Below are positions 38,001 to 45,738 of a stretch of DNA of 64,000 nt, piece after piece. The stretch covers positions 186,001 through 250,000 of the forward strand of contig NZ_PTIY01000003.1 of assembly GCF_002934365.1 (NCBI RefSeq), written 5' to 3'. A program made the translations under genes and the position numbers. The stretch comes from Methylobacter tundripaludum (GTDB lineage Bacteria > Pseudomonadota > Gammaproteobacteria > Methylococcales > Methylomonadaceae). The notes under the pieces are model-generated. The model was given only the letters and a program-made list of their open reading frames with translations, did no database searches and had not been told where the DNA came from. The first letter of the stretch is position 1. Every line of letters starts with the position of its first letter.

Positions 38001-38178
38001 CCTCGGGCGCGTAGCCGGGCATCAAACTGATAACGGTGACCTGTGTGTTGGTCACATCGGGATACGCCTCAATCGGCGTTTCCATAAAAGCATGGACGCC
38101 AAAAATCGTGAGGATAACCGTAATCGTGATGACAGCCAGCCGCCTGTGTACACAGGTCTCAATGAGCGCACGTAGCAT
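35068..38178 (-). CDS. Heavy-metal RND efflux pump (CzcA/HME type)
   Basis: Inner-membrane proton-driven trimeric pump, 1036 residues, with 12 helices and two large periplasmic loops. In TM4 the diagnostic sequence is MGAIDFGIILDGAVVLMENV-like: the DFG-x-x-x-DGA-x-x-x-x-EN pattern that marks Co/Zn/Cd/Ni exporters (CzcA, HME1-3) and differs from the Cu/Ag pump CusA. The protein starts MLRALIETCVHRR and has the usual ETPIEAYPDVTNTQV. The gene begins nine bases after the adaptor stop. Substrate is inferred to be divalent zinc-group metals. Confidence 0.92.
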   Translation of the reverse strand: MLRALIETCVHRRLAVITITVILTIFGVHAFMETPIEAYPDVTNTQVTVISLMPGYAPEEVERQVTVPLERVLNGTPDMIQMRSQSLFGLSLITVTFEDHIDSFHSRTEISQRISGAELPPEVTPVLAPDYTPLGEIYKFIVVSDRHTLFERRSELEWSISRTLRQIPGVADVLSFGGYYKEIHIEIDPARVESLDLTLEEVATAIEKSNRNVGAGFLRNGDQEMVVRGVGNLVSPEDIKQIVLKNREGTPITVGDVATLVQAYTPRRGTVGMDDRKEVVEGIALLRRGQNPTRVLDALHAKVEELNARILPAGMRIVPFLDRSDLVSKTLHTVFDNLLHGFFLVVGVVWLFLRSIRGSLIVATVIPLSLLVAFLGLYQLNMPANLISMGAIDFGIILDGAVVLMENVIHQASHQKPRTRKEMLRLIGNAAFDVSKPAFFAMLIIIAALIPVFTLERVEGRIFRPLAMTYSFALAGGLAFALFLIPALCASFIQPKHALIAEPRFLEKLRRVYAKLLDHTLRRRFPALMAAGVLLIAGIVAGARLGTEFLPELDEGDIHVFVEMPSSVSLDKGQEILLDVRKRLLQYPEVKGVLSQQGRSEDGTDNEGVNMSETFVHLKPRDEWREGLHKNHLVDAMRVSLEQIPGVRFNFSQPIKDNVEEAVSGVRGKVVLKIYGPDLEKMRETLEEIKTALANVPGVIDLDIYRESQVPQLRVNLDRSALARNGLNVDTVQDTVEIAMAGRVVSQLWQGERPVPVRLRFPEKDRNDQEKIGDLSIVTPAETRIPLRDLANMEIARGRTSIEREANSRYMAIKFNVEGRDLGSVVHEAIALVDAKVKIPEGHFIAWGGEFENQQRAMARLGIVVPIAILIVLGLLYTALQSGRSAAAILIATPFAMTGGVFALFLTGIPLSVSAAIGFIALLGQVCLMGLLVLSATEEMRRNSVELFEAVREGATLRLRAVLMASLLALLGLMPMALSTGIGSETQRPFAVVIVGGMLTTFFVAMFVLPVIYSLVTSRYLLTPEQEDELAEDAKL

Positions 38179-38187
38179 TTAGATCTC

Positions 38188-39330
38188 CTACAGCAGCATC
38201 GAAGCTTCGGAATCGAGCAGCAAGGCGCCGGAAACAACCACTCGCTCGCCGCCAACAAGACCTTCCAGTACGGGGACAAAACCATCGTGGGCTTGCCCAA
38301 TCGTTACGTTACGCGGCTCGAATAAGCCGTCTTGTGTTTCGACATAAACCACAAATTGCTTTTTGTCCTTGATTAATACCGCAGTCGTCGGCAAAACAAT
38401 GCGCTTGGGTCCCGCCGCCTCTATCATCGATTTGGCATACATGCCCGGCTTTATCGGTAAGTTATGATCGTCAAGATCAATATAAACGGCACCCCGCCTA
38501 AGATCCGCCTGCATAGCGGCGCTGAGCGCGGCAACATGTCCGGCGACCGGTTTTGGCAGGGTTGTAATGTGCAGCTCGACTTTGGCGCCCTTTTCTATCA
38601 GCGGCAAATCGTTCTCGAAAATATCGGCCACAATCCACAGTGCGCCGGGTTCGCCCAATTCAAACAGCACGGTTCCCGCCTGAACTGCCGTACCGATTGA
38701 AGTGTCGACTCGCAGCACCACACCTTCTATCGGTGCGCGTAACACCACCGTTTGATCTGTACCCTCACCCAGCAACCGCGCCGCCTGCAAGCTACGCTCA
38801 TAATCCGCTTTGTCCTCTTCCAGTTGAAAATTGGCTTCGCTACGTTCAATCTCAAGACCGACGCCGCTTTTCAGCATATTCTCCTGGCGTTTAGCCCTGT
38901 CTTGCGAGCGCTGCAATTCCGCGCGGGTGCGTGACACATCGGAGCGCATTTGCGCAGCCTCCGAGCTTTCCAACACCGCCAATGGCGTACCTGCTTTAAC
39001 CGTATCGCCCACCTGTACGTTGATTTTGCCGACGCGGCCTGAAACAACCGCGCCCGCGGTTGACAGCGCTTTAGCGCGGAACTCCACGCGCGATGGGGCT
39101 TGCACGGTCGCGGCAAAGCTTTGCGGCCTGATTTCCGCTACGGTGATGTAAGAACGGGAAGCCTCGGGTATCGAAATCGCTTTGGGCTTACCGATGTCAT
39201 GTCCGGCTGCTTTTGAAGCAGATTGTTGATTAACAACTGAGGAGGGTTCACCGGCTTGGTTTTCAGTTGCGGACTCCGAACAGGCGGTACACAAAAGAAC
39301 GGAAATAAGTACGAAAGAGGAATAATGCAT
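38188..39330 (-). CDS. RND efflux periplasmic adaptor (CzcB-like lipoprotein)
   Basis: Membrane-fusion protein linking pump and outer-membrane channel. I set the start at the ATG at 39328-39330, giving 380 residues with a lipoprotein signal (VLISVLLCTAC). An upstream start is possible but adds a second hydrophobic stretch. It has a barrel-sandwich hybrid (GRVGKINVQVGDTVKAGTPL), an alpha-hairpin rich in Arg/Glu, a beta-barrel and a C-terminal domain (VGGERVVVSGALLLDSEA). No N-terminal His-rich metal-binding domain is visible. First gene of the operon. Confidence 0.87.
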   Translation of the reverse strand: MHYSSFVLISVLLCTACSESATENQAGEPSSVVNQQSASKAAGHDIGKPKAISIPEASRSYITVAEIRPQSFAATVQAPSRVEFRAKALSTAGAVVSGRVGKINVQVGDTVKAGTPLAVLESSEAAQMRSDVSRTRAELQRSQDRAKRQENMLKSGVGLEIERSEANFQLEEDKADYERSLQAARLLGEGTDQTVVLRAPIEGVVLRVDTSIGTAVQAGTVLFELGEPGALWIVADIFENDLPLIEKGAKVELHITTLPKPVAGHVAALSAAMQADLRRGAVYIDLDDHNLPIKPGMYAKSMIEAAGPKRIVLPTTAVLIKDKKQFVVYVETQDGLFEPRNVTIGQAHDGFVPVLEGLVGGERVVVSGALLLDSEASMLL

Positions 39331-40099
39331 GACAGTTATAGCTATTGATTCACTGATAAATATAGAATAAAGCTGTAAAAGCCTACTCTTCATTGAATGA
39401 AATTGCATTTGAGAGGGTAATTTATCGTAGATTTTTTTCACTCTATACAATCCATGTCTTGGCGTTGGCAAAACTTAAAACATCGTTATCCGAGCAAATC
39501 CACTTACGTGAAATACATCGTTCATGACGCCGATTACAATATCCTCGCTTAACACGGGAATTAACAGCAATTCACATGCCACAAAACGATATGGCCTCAC
39601 ACCCGCTCCGAGCGTGTTTTTCAGTGCACAACCACCTCGCCTATGGTGCAAAACAGCCGATTCCGATAAGTGTTGCGGTTCAAAAGAACCTTTACAATCA
39701 AGTATGACCGCAATATGACTCAGTAAAGTTAGCTTTGCCGGTTTCGCGCAGACGTATGCGTCAATTTTTACTTTTGAGTAAGCCGTAAACGTCAACATCA
39801 ACTGCGCCGCTTAATACAACACCGTTGCTTGAACATTTTTCACTTAAATCGCACTATGATCTGTAGTGCGGGCGGGAGATTCTAAACCATAGTATCGAAT
39901 CAATACAATATTAATCGATCCGATACAAAATAGGACTGGCAAACCCGGCGCTCAGTCAAATTTATAATGTCGAATGAGATGGCTATGTGGGGGCGGCTTT
40001 AGCCGCTCCCACCGTTAAATTATCAGCAGAAAAACAAGATTGCCTGAGTAATAGCCGCCTGTTAATCGCTTTAGCGGCTCAAATTATCGGGGAATAACG
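39331..40099. other. Intergenic region upstream of the metal-efflux operon
   Basis: About 770 bases. A 108-codon minus-strand frame (39475-39801) has no motif I recognise and I do not call it. A strong hairpin (GTGGGGGCGGCT at 39987-39998 with AGCCGCTCCCAC at 40001-40012, one mismatch) is a dispersed palindromic repeat. The segment 39840-39930 is AT-rich and may carry the efflux-operon promoter. No regulator gene is recognised here. Confidence 0.45.
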
Positions 40100-40753
40100 C
40101 TAATTAAGCCTGTTCATGGATTCATAAACAAGATTTAACAGCATCACCTGGGTGGTAAGGTCTATATCATGAAAGGAAATTCCGTGCGCAAACCTTGGCG
40201 GCGCATCTTTTTTCTTGCTTGGCATCTGTTGAATGCTGCGAATAGTCACCCCGGTGTCTATATGCGCATTCTGTTTGGTGGGCTTTATTGGAAACTCGAA
40301 AGAGATTGAGACTTCCTGATTAGGTTCCCCCAGTGCTTGATTGGCCACTATTCCGGCTCCGGTGACGCTGATATCGGTGATAACTCCTGCACCGTCCACG
40401 CCATTGACTTGTACCGGCAAATTCACCTTGGCCCTGATGGCGCCGCGTAGTGCGATGGATTTAATATCGGTGGGAAAAGTAAGATGCATATAGTAATGCG
40501 GCCCCCGAAAGATAGTTTTCACCCTGCAAGCCATCGTGACAACATCCACGCCTGATAATATCCGCAGGATAAGCGGATCATCTACCTGCATTTGAACGGA
40601 AAGCCCGTTCTCCATGGGCGTCTTTATTATCAGGTACTCCCCATCCACATAACCGATGAGCTCGGTATAATAAATTGCTTGCTTGCTGCTATGTTGCAGC
40701 GTTATTTGTAAGCGTGCGCCGACTTGCAGGTTAATATCTTTAAAAGCGGTCAT
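40100..40753 (-). CDS. PilZ-domain c-di-GMP receptor (YcgR-like)
   Basis: Two-domain protein of about 217 residues from the ATG at 40751-40753; the longer frame begins with TTG. The N-terminal YcgR/flagellar-brake-like domain (about 1-100) is followed by a PilZ domain. c-di-GMP motifs are visible but slightly altered: RGAIRAKVNLP for R-x-x-x-R and TDISVTGAGI for D-x-S-x-x-G. It would couple c-di-GMP to motility or surface behaviour. No flagellar or pilus operon is adjacent. Confidence 0.85.
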   Translation of the reverse strand: MTAFKDINLQVGARLQITLQHSSKQAIYYTELIGYVDGEYLIIKTPMENGLSVQMQVDDPLILRILSGVDVVTMACRVKTIFRGPHYYMHLTFPTDIKSIALRGAIRAKVNLPVQVNGVDGAGVITDISVTGAGIVANQALGEPNQEVSISFEFPIKPTKQNAHIDTGVTIRSIQQMPSKKKDAPPRFAHGISFHDIDLTTQVMLLNLVYESMNRLN

Positions 40754-41214
40754 CCTGTTTTCATCCGAATTATAATACGCGTTATTCCTCAATCCCTTCG
40801 CCAACTTGAATTTTCCAATTAAATTTAGTGGAAGGCATGAAAAACCAATGTTTTTAAATCAATTGGCTAGATCAAAAAAGCTACTCTTCGGCCGACACAG
40901 GTTTGCCAAGGGTTATTCATAAGCAGTCAAGATGATTGCAACCCGATCGAGAATTTAAAAAAATTCTATTGCCCGTACCGGTTTCAGTCAATCATTCTGA
41001 TTTATTATATTAATATAATCTAATGCATTGTTTTGTGACTAATGTCCTAAACCCTTACCAATAAGTCCTAATACATTAAAATCATTAATATATTTAAAAT
41101 TAATAAATCGTAAAAAGATCAAACGGCCTGAAAAAAAACAGATAAAATATTTTGATAGTGTCGGCAATTGCTGACATTGATATAGTCATTACCCTACAAA
41201 AAAGATCGGGAATA

Positions 41215-41355
41215 ATGACAACCGGACAGAAGGGAAAAACCGCTGCCAAAACTGTAGGCTCAATTGATTCAGCTGCAAGGGCTAAAATGAGAAAACGAAA
41301 TTCCGCGCGATCAGCAGCATCCAAAACATGTTGGGATGCCGGGATCAAGGTTTAA
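41215..41355 (+). CDS. Possible small basic protein (46 aa)
   Basis: From the ATG at 41215 (GGGA four bases upstream) the frame gives 46 residues rich in Lys, Arg, Ala and Ser (GQKGKTAAKTV, RAKMRKRNSARSAASK). The basic composition recalls small nucleic-acid-binding proteins, but I see no known family. It stands alone in an AT-rich stretch. It may be spurious. Confidence 0.25.
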   Translation: MTTGQKGKTAAKTVGSIDSAARAKMRKRNSARSAASKTCWDAGIKV

Positions 41356-41480
41356 GTGGATTTGATGGGATAGCCGCGTTACTCAAAAACGACACGGCAG
41401 CATTGGAATTAAATTTATATCGCCTGACTAAATCTATTGAAGGCTTTGTTTCAAATGCCTTTATACGCCGAATTGATTAA

Positions 41481-41608
41481 CTGATGTTACGCGGGTTTAT
41501 TTTTTCTCGTTCCCACGCGCTACGTCACTGCCATTAAGTTAATTGCAGCGTATTTCCAGCGGCTGGAGTGCAAGGCTGGCCTTGCAGTGGCGCTATGCGT
41601 AACATCAG
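41481..41608. mobile_element. MITE-like element with 12-bp TIRs and 7-bp target duplication
   Basis: A 128-bp non-coding element bounded by perfect 12-bp terminal inverted repeats, CTGATGTTACGC and GCGTAACATCAG. It is flanked by a 7-bp direct repeat TGATTAA at 41474-41480 and 41609-41615. The right copy contains the sufT stop codon (minus strand TTAATCA). It encodes no transposase and would need one in trans. Internally it has GGAGTGCAAGG and the inverted GCCTTGCA. Confidence 0.8.
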
Positions 41609-41611
41609 TGA

Positions 41612-42160
41612 TTAATACAAGCCCAACTGCAACTGAGCCACTTCCGACATCATGTCTCGCGACCAGGGCGGATCAAGCACCACTTCGACATTAACACTGG
41701 CGACGCCGGGCAATGCGCGTATGCATTTTTCCACATCGCCCTGGATAACCGGCCCCATGCCGCAGCCCGGCGCGGTCAGCGTCATCATGATATGAACGTC
41801 ATTCAGCCCGTTATCTGTCGGCGTTACTTTACATTGGTAGACCAGGCCAAGATCGACAATGTTGACCGGTATTTCCGGGTCATAGACCGTTTTCATCACT
41901 TCCCAGCAGTTTCTTTCAACCGCTGCCGCGTCGGTCTCGGATACCAAGGTGTGTAATTGATGAGGCTCCTTGCCCAGCGCATCGGCATCCACTCCGGCAA
42001 TCCGCACCATGTGGCCGTGTTCGCTAACCACAGTATAGTTATCGCCCAGCGCCTGATGGATGGTGACTATCTGGCCCTTGGTTAAAGTCCCGGTGTTGCC
42101 GTCGGGGATAGTAACAATGTTGACATCTCGGGTTAAAACAACGTCTTCTCTTTCAGCCAT
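41612..42160 (-). CDS. sufT: Iron-sulfur assembly protein SufT
   Basis: MIP18/DUF59-family protein of 182 residues with the SufT-specific N-terminal extension (about 1-80). The DUF59 core has DPEIPVNIVDLGLVY and the cysteine motif LTAPGCGMGP, and ends DPPWSRDMM. SufT-type proteins support maturation of [4Fe-4S] proteins. The gene ends exactly within the target-site duplication of a MITE-like element, so the stop codon is part of the duplicated TTAATCA. It starts ten bases after the SDR gene stop. Confidence 0.9.
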   Translation of the reverse strand: MAEREDVVLTRDVNIVTIPDGNTGTLTKGQIVTIHQALGDNYTVVSEHGHMVRIAGVDADALGKEPHQLHTLVSETDAAAVERNCWEVMKTVYDPEIPVNIVDLGLVYQCKVTPTDNGLNDVHIMMTLTAPGCGMGPVIQGDVEKCIRALPGVASVNVEVVLDPPWSRDMMSEVAQLQLGLY

Positions 42161-42170
42161 AATGGTTCAG

Positions 42171-42899
42171 TTATAGATAGAAGGTTCGGGCGTCGATAGC
42201 CTGGCCGGTTATGCCGATGCTTTCTGAGCCGAATAAATACAGATAAATCGGAGCCAATGATTTCATGGACGGCAACTTGCTTTTATCTTCCGCCGGATAG
42301 GCCCGTTTTCTTAACGGGGAGTCTATCGGTCCCGGTATCAGGGTATTGACCCTGATTTTGCCAGATGCTTCATGTTCTTCGGCCAGTATGTTGGCGAAGC
42401 CTTCCAAGGCTATTTTGGAAACGCCGTAGGCGCCTGCGTAGGCCGGGGCTTTTCTGGCGGAAGAATCCGACGTAAAGACAATGGATGCATGCTCGCTCTT
42501 TTGCAGCACCGGCAGCAAAACCCGGCACAGCAAAAAAGGCGCGTTCAAATTGACGTTTAAGGTATGCCCCCAGTCTTTGGTCTTGTGCGTTGCGACCGGA
42601 GAAAATGCGCTGAACTCTACCGCCGAATGCAGAATGCCTTGCAGGGAGCCGTATTTTTCATCAATTTTGTCGGCCAATTCCTGATACTCGTTTTCATTGG
42701 CGCCGGCCAGATCGAACGGATAAATAATCGGTTCGGGCGCCTTGACGGTCACAATCGCATCGTAAACCGCTTCCAGTTTGGCGATGTTTTTATCCAGCAA
42801 AATAATATGCGCGCCGTGTTTAGCCAACGCCAGGGCGGCTGTACTGCCGAGCCCGCCGCCGGCGCCGGTAATTAAGATGACTTGATTTGTTAGCGGCAT
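42171..42899 (-). CDS. SDR family oxidoreductase (YciK-like)
   Basis: Classical short-chain dehydrogenase of 242 residues: NAD(P)-binding TGAGGGLG at the N-terminus, catalytic Ser in FTSDSSARK and YGVSK (Tyr-x-x-x-Lys). It resembles E. coli YciK, a member of unknown substrate. It lies between gph and sufT, overlapping gph by ten bases, within ubiG-gph-SDR-sufT. The same ubiG-gph-yciK order is common in gammaproteobacteria. Confidence 0.88.
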   Translation of the reverse strand: MPLTNQVILITGAGGGLGSTAALALAKHGAHIILLDKNIAKLEAVYDAIVTVKAPEPIIYPFDLAGANENEYQELADKIDEKYGSLQGILHSAVEFSAFSPVATHKTKDWGHTLNVNLNAPFLLCRVLLPVLQKSEHASIVFTSDSSARKAPAYAGAYGVSKIALEGFANILAEEHEASGKIRVNTLIPGPIDSPLRKRAYPAEDKSKLPSMKSLAPIYLYLFGSESIGITGQAIDARTFYL

Positions 42900-43567
42900 G
42901 GTAGTGATGCTATCCAGGTTGATATTTGCTCGGGCGACTCGATTAACGCATCCGCGCCCCAGGTTTCCGGGTTATCGCCGGGTTTAATGTAGCCGTATAC
43001 TGCGGCCAGTGTTTTCATTCGGACATTTTTCCCGGCGGCAATGTCGTGCAGCGCGTCGCCGATATAGACGCATTCCTGCGGATCGACGTCCGCCTGTTTG
43101 CAAGCGAGCAGCATCGGTTCCGGGTGCGGCTTGGGGTTGGCCGTGGTATCGCCGCTGACGATGCAGGCGGCGCGCCCGGTCAACTTTAAAGCGTCCATCA
43201 GCGGGTTGGTGAAGCGTTCGCGCTTGTTGGTGACCACGCCCCATTTCAATCCTTGCGCTTCAATCGCAGCCAGTGTGTCAGCCATGCCGGAGAAAAAAAC
43301 CGTGTGTTCGGCAATATTGTTCTGGTAATGCGTGAGCATGGTTTCCAGAATATCCGCCTTTAACATATCGTCAAGTTCAGGCCGGCCGGCGTTAATCATG
43401 GCCGCAGCGCCGAACGAAATAAACGGTTTGATGATTTCAGCCGCCACGGCATCAAAACCGTGGACGTTTAGCGCCCGGTTCAGGCATGAAATCAAGTCCG
43501 GCGCGGTATCGACCAGGGTGCCGTCGAGGTCGAATAATACGCAGGATAATTTGAAATCAGCCGTCAT
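42890..43567 (-). CDS. gph: Phosphoglycolate phosphatase
   Basis: HAD subfamily IA phosphatase of 225 residues. Motif I is FDLDGTLVDTAPDL, motif II VVTNK, motif III lysine in NPKPHPEP, motif IV YIGDALHDIAAG. It removes phosphate from 2-phosphoglycolate arising from DNA repair or oxygenase reactions. Next to ubiG some relatives are annotated MupP (N-acetylmuramic-acid-6-phosphate phosphatase), so that substrate is a real alternative. It starts three bases after ubiG. Confidence 0.88.
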   Translation of the reverse strand: MTADFKLSCVLFDLDGTLVDTAPDLISCLNRALNVHGFDAVAAEIIKPFISFGAAAMINAGRPELDDMLKADILETMLTHYQNNIAEHTVFFSGMADTLAAIEAQGLKWGVVTNKRERFTNPLMDALKLTGRAACIVSGDTTANPKPHPEPMLLACKQADVDPQECVYIGDALHDIAAGKNVRMKTLAAVYGYIKPGDNPETWGADALIESPEQISTWIASLPCR

Positions 43568-43570
43568 GTC

Positions 43571-44290
43571 TTACGCGGGGCGCTTAAAAGCAGCGATGTA
43601 ATTGACATCTATGTCTTTGCCCAGCCTGAAATGCTTGGTGAACGGATTGTATTCAATGCCCACCATGCCCTGCAATTCAAGGCCGGCCGCCCGCGCTGTC
43701 TGGCACAGCTCCGAAGGCTTGATAAAGGTTTTAAAATCATGCGTGCCTTTGGGCAACATTTGCAGGACGTATTCGGCGGCAAAAATAGCCAGCAAATAAG
43801 CCTTGGGTTTGCGGTTCAGCGTCGAGAAAAACACCATGCCGCCGGGTTTAACCATTCTGGCGCAGGCGAAGATAATCGAGCCCGGATCGGGCACATGTTC
43901 GAGCATTTCCATACAGGTCACATGATCGAAGCTTTCCGGCTGTTGTTCGGCCAAATCTTCCGCGCTGATTTTTTGATAATGCGCACTGACGCCGGATTCA
44001 AGCCCGTGCAGATCGGCAATGTCAATCAGGTCTTCACTCAAGTCGATGCCCAACGCATCCGCGCCCTGTTTAGCCAAACCTTCGGTTAAAATGCCGCCGC
44101 CGCAGCCGACATCGACGATGCGTTTGCCGTCAATATCGGCATAACGCTTGATAAACTCGATACGCAGCGGATTAATATCGTGCAGGGTTTTGAATTCGCC
44201 CTGAGTATCCCACCAGCGTTCCGCCATCGAGCCAAACTTATGGATTTCGTGCGGGTGTACATTATCTGTTGCTGTCATCGTGCCGACCAT
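43571..44290 (-). CDS. ubiG: Ubiquinone biosynthesis O-methyltransferase UbiG
   Basis: Performs both O-methylations in ubiquinone synthesis. 239 residues with SAM motif I VDVGCGGGILTEGLA and the UbiG-typical N-terminus (FGSMAERWWDTQGEFKTLHDINPLR). The C-terminal membrane-interaction region is present (YNPFTKHFRLGKDIDVNYI). Start could be the first ATG or the internal ATG four codons later; neither has a clear Shine-Dalgarno. First gene of a four-gene operon with gph, the SDR gene and sufT. Confidence 0.95.
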   Translation of the reverse strand: MVGTMTATDNVHPHEIHKFGSMAERWWDTQGEFKTLHDINPLRIEFIKRYADIDGKRIVDVGCGGGILTEGLAKQGADALGIDLSEDLIDIADLHGLESGVSAHYQKISAEDLAEQQPESFDHVTCMEMLEHVPDPGSIIFACARMVKPGGMVFFSTLNRKPKAYLLAIFAAEYVLQMLPKGTHDFKTFIKPSELCQTARAAGLELQGMVGIEYNPFTKHFRLGKDIDVNYIAAFKRPA

Positions 44291-44455
44291 AATTTAAGGT
44301 TGATATAGTTTACTATATTACTAGGTTATTCGTCATGTGTTGTTCTGTCACAAGACGTCTTGTATACCGCTTGAATAATAAGGTCATTATCCATCATAAC
44401 AGCAGATCATTCATCCCTTGATTTTTGGCGTCAATCCTGCCGCCGACTGCCGGGC

Positions 44456-44492
44456 AAAAAAAAGGCCGGGCAACTGCACCGGCCTTTTTTTC
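44456..44492. terminator. Bidirectional terminator between fbaA and ubiG
   Basis: GGCCGG and CCGGCC (6 bp, extended by A/T pairs to about 14) with a 9-base loop, flanked by A8 on the left and T7 or more on the right. It is functional in either direction and lies just beyond the fbaA stop. Confidence 0.85.
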
Positions 44493-44503
44493 AGCTTGTC
44501 AGC

Positions 44504-45583
44504 TTACAGGGAATTAACCGCGTTCAATTCCTGGAAAGCTTGTTCCAAACGAGTCACCATGCCGACTTCACCGGCACGTTGCCAAACGCGTGGATCGTAG
44601 TATTTTTTGTTGGGCTTGTCGTCACCGTCCGGGTTGCCGATTTGGCCTTGCAAATAACCTTCGTTTTGCTTGTAGTAGTTCATGATGCCTTCCCAAGTCG
44701 CCCATTGGGTATCGGTATCGATGTTCATCTTAACTACGCCGTAGCTGATCGATTCCTTGATTTCTTCGGCGCTGGAACCTGAACCGCCGTGGAATACAAA
44801 GTTCAGCGTGTTTGCAGGAACGCCGAATTTTTCGGAAACGTGTTTTTGTGAGTTAGCCAAAATGCTAGGCGTCAATTTAACGTTGCCTGGCTTATAAACG
44901 CCGTGAACGTTACCGAATGAAGCCGCAATCGTAAAACGCGGGCTGATTTTGCTTAACTCTTCATAAGCGTAAGCCACATCTTCAGGCTGAGTGTACAGCA
45001 TGGAATGATCCATATCGCTGTTGTCGACGCCGTCTTCTTCGCCACCGGTGCAGCCTAATTCGATTTCCAGCGTCATGCCCATTTTAGACATGCGAGTCAA
45101 ATACTGGCCGCAAATCTCGATGTTTTCTTGCAGGCTTTCTTCAGACAAATCCAGCATGTGCGAGCTGAATAAAGGCTTGCCGGTTTCGGCGAAATGTTTT
45201 TCGCCGGCATCCAGCAATCCGTCAATCCAAGGCAGCAGTTTTTTAGCCGCGTGGTCGGTGTGCAGAATGACCGGTACGCCGTAAGCTTCAGCCACGTTGT
45301 GTACGTGTTTGGCGCCCGAGATAGCACCCAGGATAGCCGCTTGCTGGCCTTCCGCTTTCAAGCCTTTACCGGCTACGAACGCCGCGCCGCCATTGGAAAA
45401 CTGGACAACGATAGCCGATTTTACTTTCGCGGCCGCTTCCAACGCTGCATTAATCGAATCAGTGTTAATGACATTTACCGCCGGCAATGCAAAGTGGTTT
45501 TCTTTGCATATCGCAAAGATTTTTTGCACGTCATCGCCAGTGACAACACCGGGTTTTACTACATCTGAAATTTTCTGAGACAT
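44504..45583 (-). CDS. fbaA: Class II fructose-bisphosphate aldolase
   Basis: Zn-dependent aldolase; in RuMP metabolism it cleaves or forms fructose-1,6-bisphosphate. I set the start at the ATG at 45581-45583 (AGGAA upstream), giving 359 residues, the same length as E. coli FbaA, to which it is visibly close over its full length. Zn and substrate residues are in LHTDHAAKKL, ELGCTGGEEDGVDN and VFHGGSGSS. It is monocistronic, ends at a strong terminator, and its promoter lies between it and the CRISPR array. Confidence 0.96.
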   Translation of the reverse strand: MSQKISDVVKPGVVTGDDVQKIFAICKENHFALPAVNVINTDSINAALEAAAKVKSAIVVQFSNGGAAFVAGKGLKAEGQQAAILGAISGAKHVHNVAEAYGVPVILHTDHAAKKLLPWIDGLLDAGEKHFAETGKPLFSSHMLDLSEESLQENIEICGQYLTRMSKMGMTLEIELGCTGGEEDGVDNSDMDHSMLYTQPEDVAYAYEELSKISPRFTIAASFGNVHGVYKPGNVKLTPSILANSQKHVSEKFGVPANTLNFVFHGGSGSSAEEIKESISYGVVKMNIDTDTQWATWEGIMNYYKQNEGYLQGQIGNPDGDDKPNKKYYDPRVWQRAGEVGMVTRLEQAFQELNAVNSL

Positions 45584-45738
45584 TAAGGGTTCCTGTTTCA
45601 ATCTGTTACGTTGAGGGTGATCAAGCCGAGAGCCATTGCGGTTGCGGAAAATATCCGCCGCCCAATGCTGCCAGCCGCGTATTATAAAGTGTGTTCATGT
45701 AATAGGCTACTCTTGCCAACCAGGTGATCCAGGCCGTG

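Larger units (their letters stand above)
40754..41611. other. AT-rich intergenic region between sufT and the PilZ gene
   Basis: About 860 bases, strongly AT-rich between 40930 and 41110. It contains one possible tiny basic ORF (listed separately at low confidence) and, at the sufT end, the MITE-like element. No other gene or RNA is supported. Confidence 0.5.

Noticed and set aside
35068-38178. Copper/silver (CusA) assignment of the RND pump
   Set aside because: TM4 shows the DFG...DGA pattern of Co/Zn/Cd/Ni pumps, and no CusF or His/Met-rich domain is present.
39475-39801. 108-codon minus-strand frame upstream of the metal-efflux operon
   Set aside because: No recognisable domain or credible start context. 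A CzcI-like role was considered but no metal-binding or signal motif supports it.
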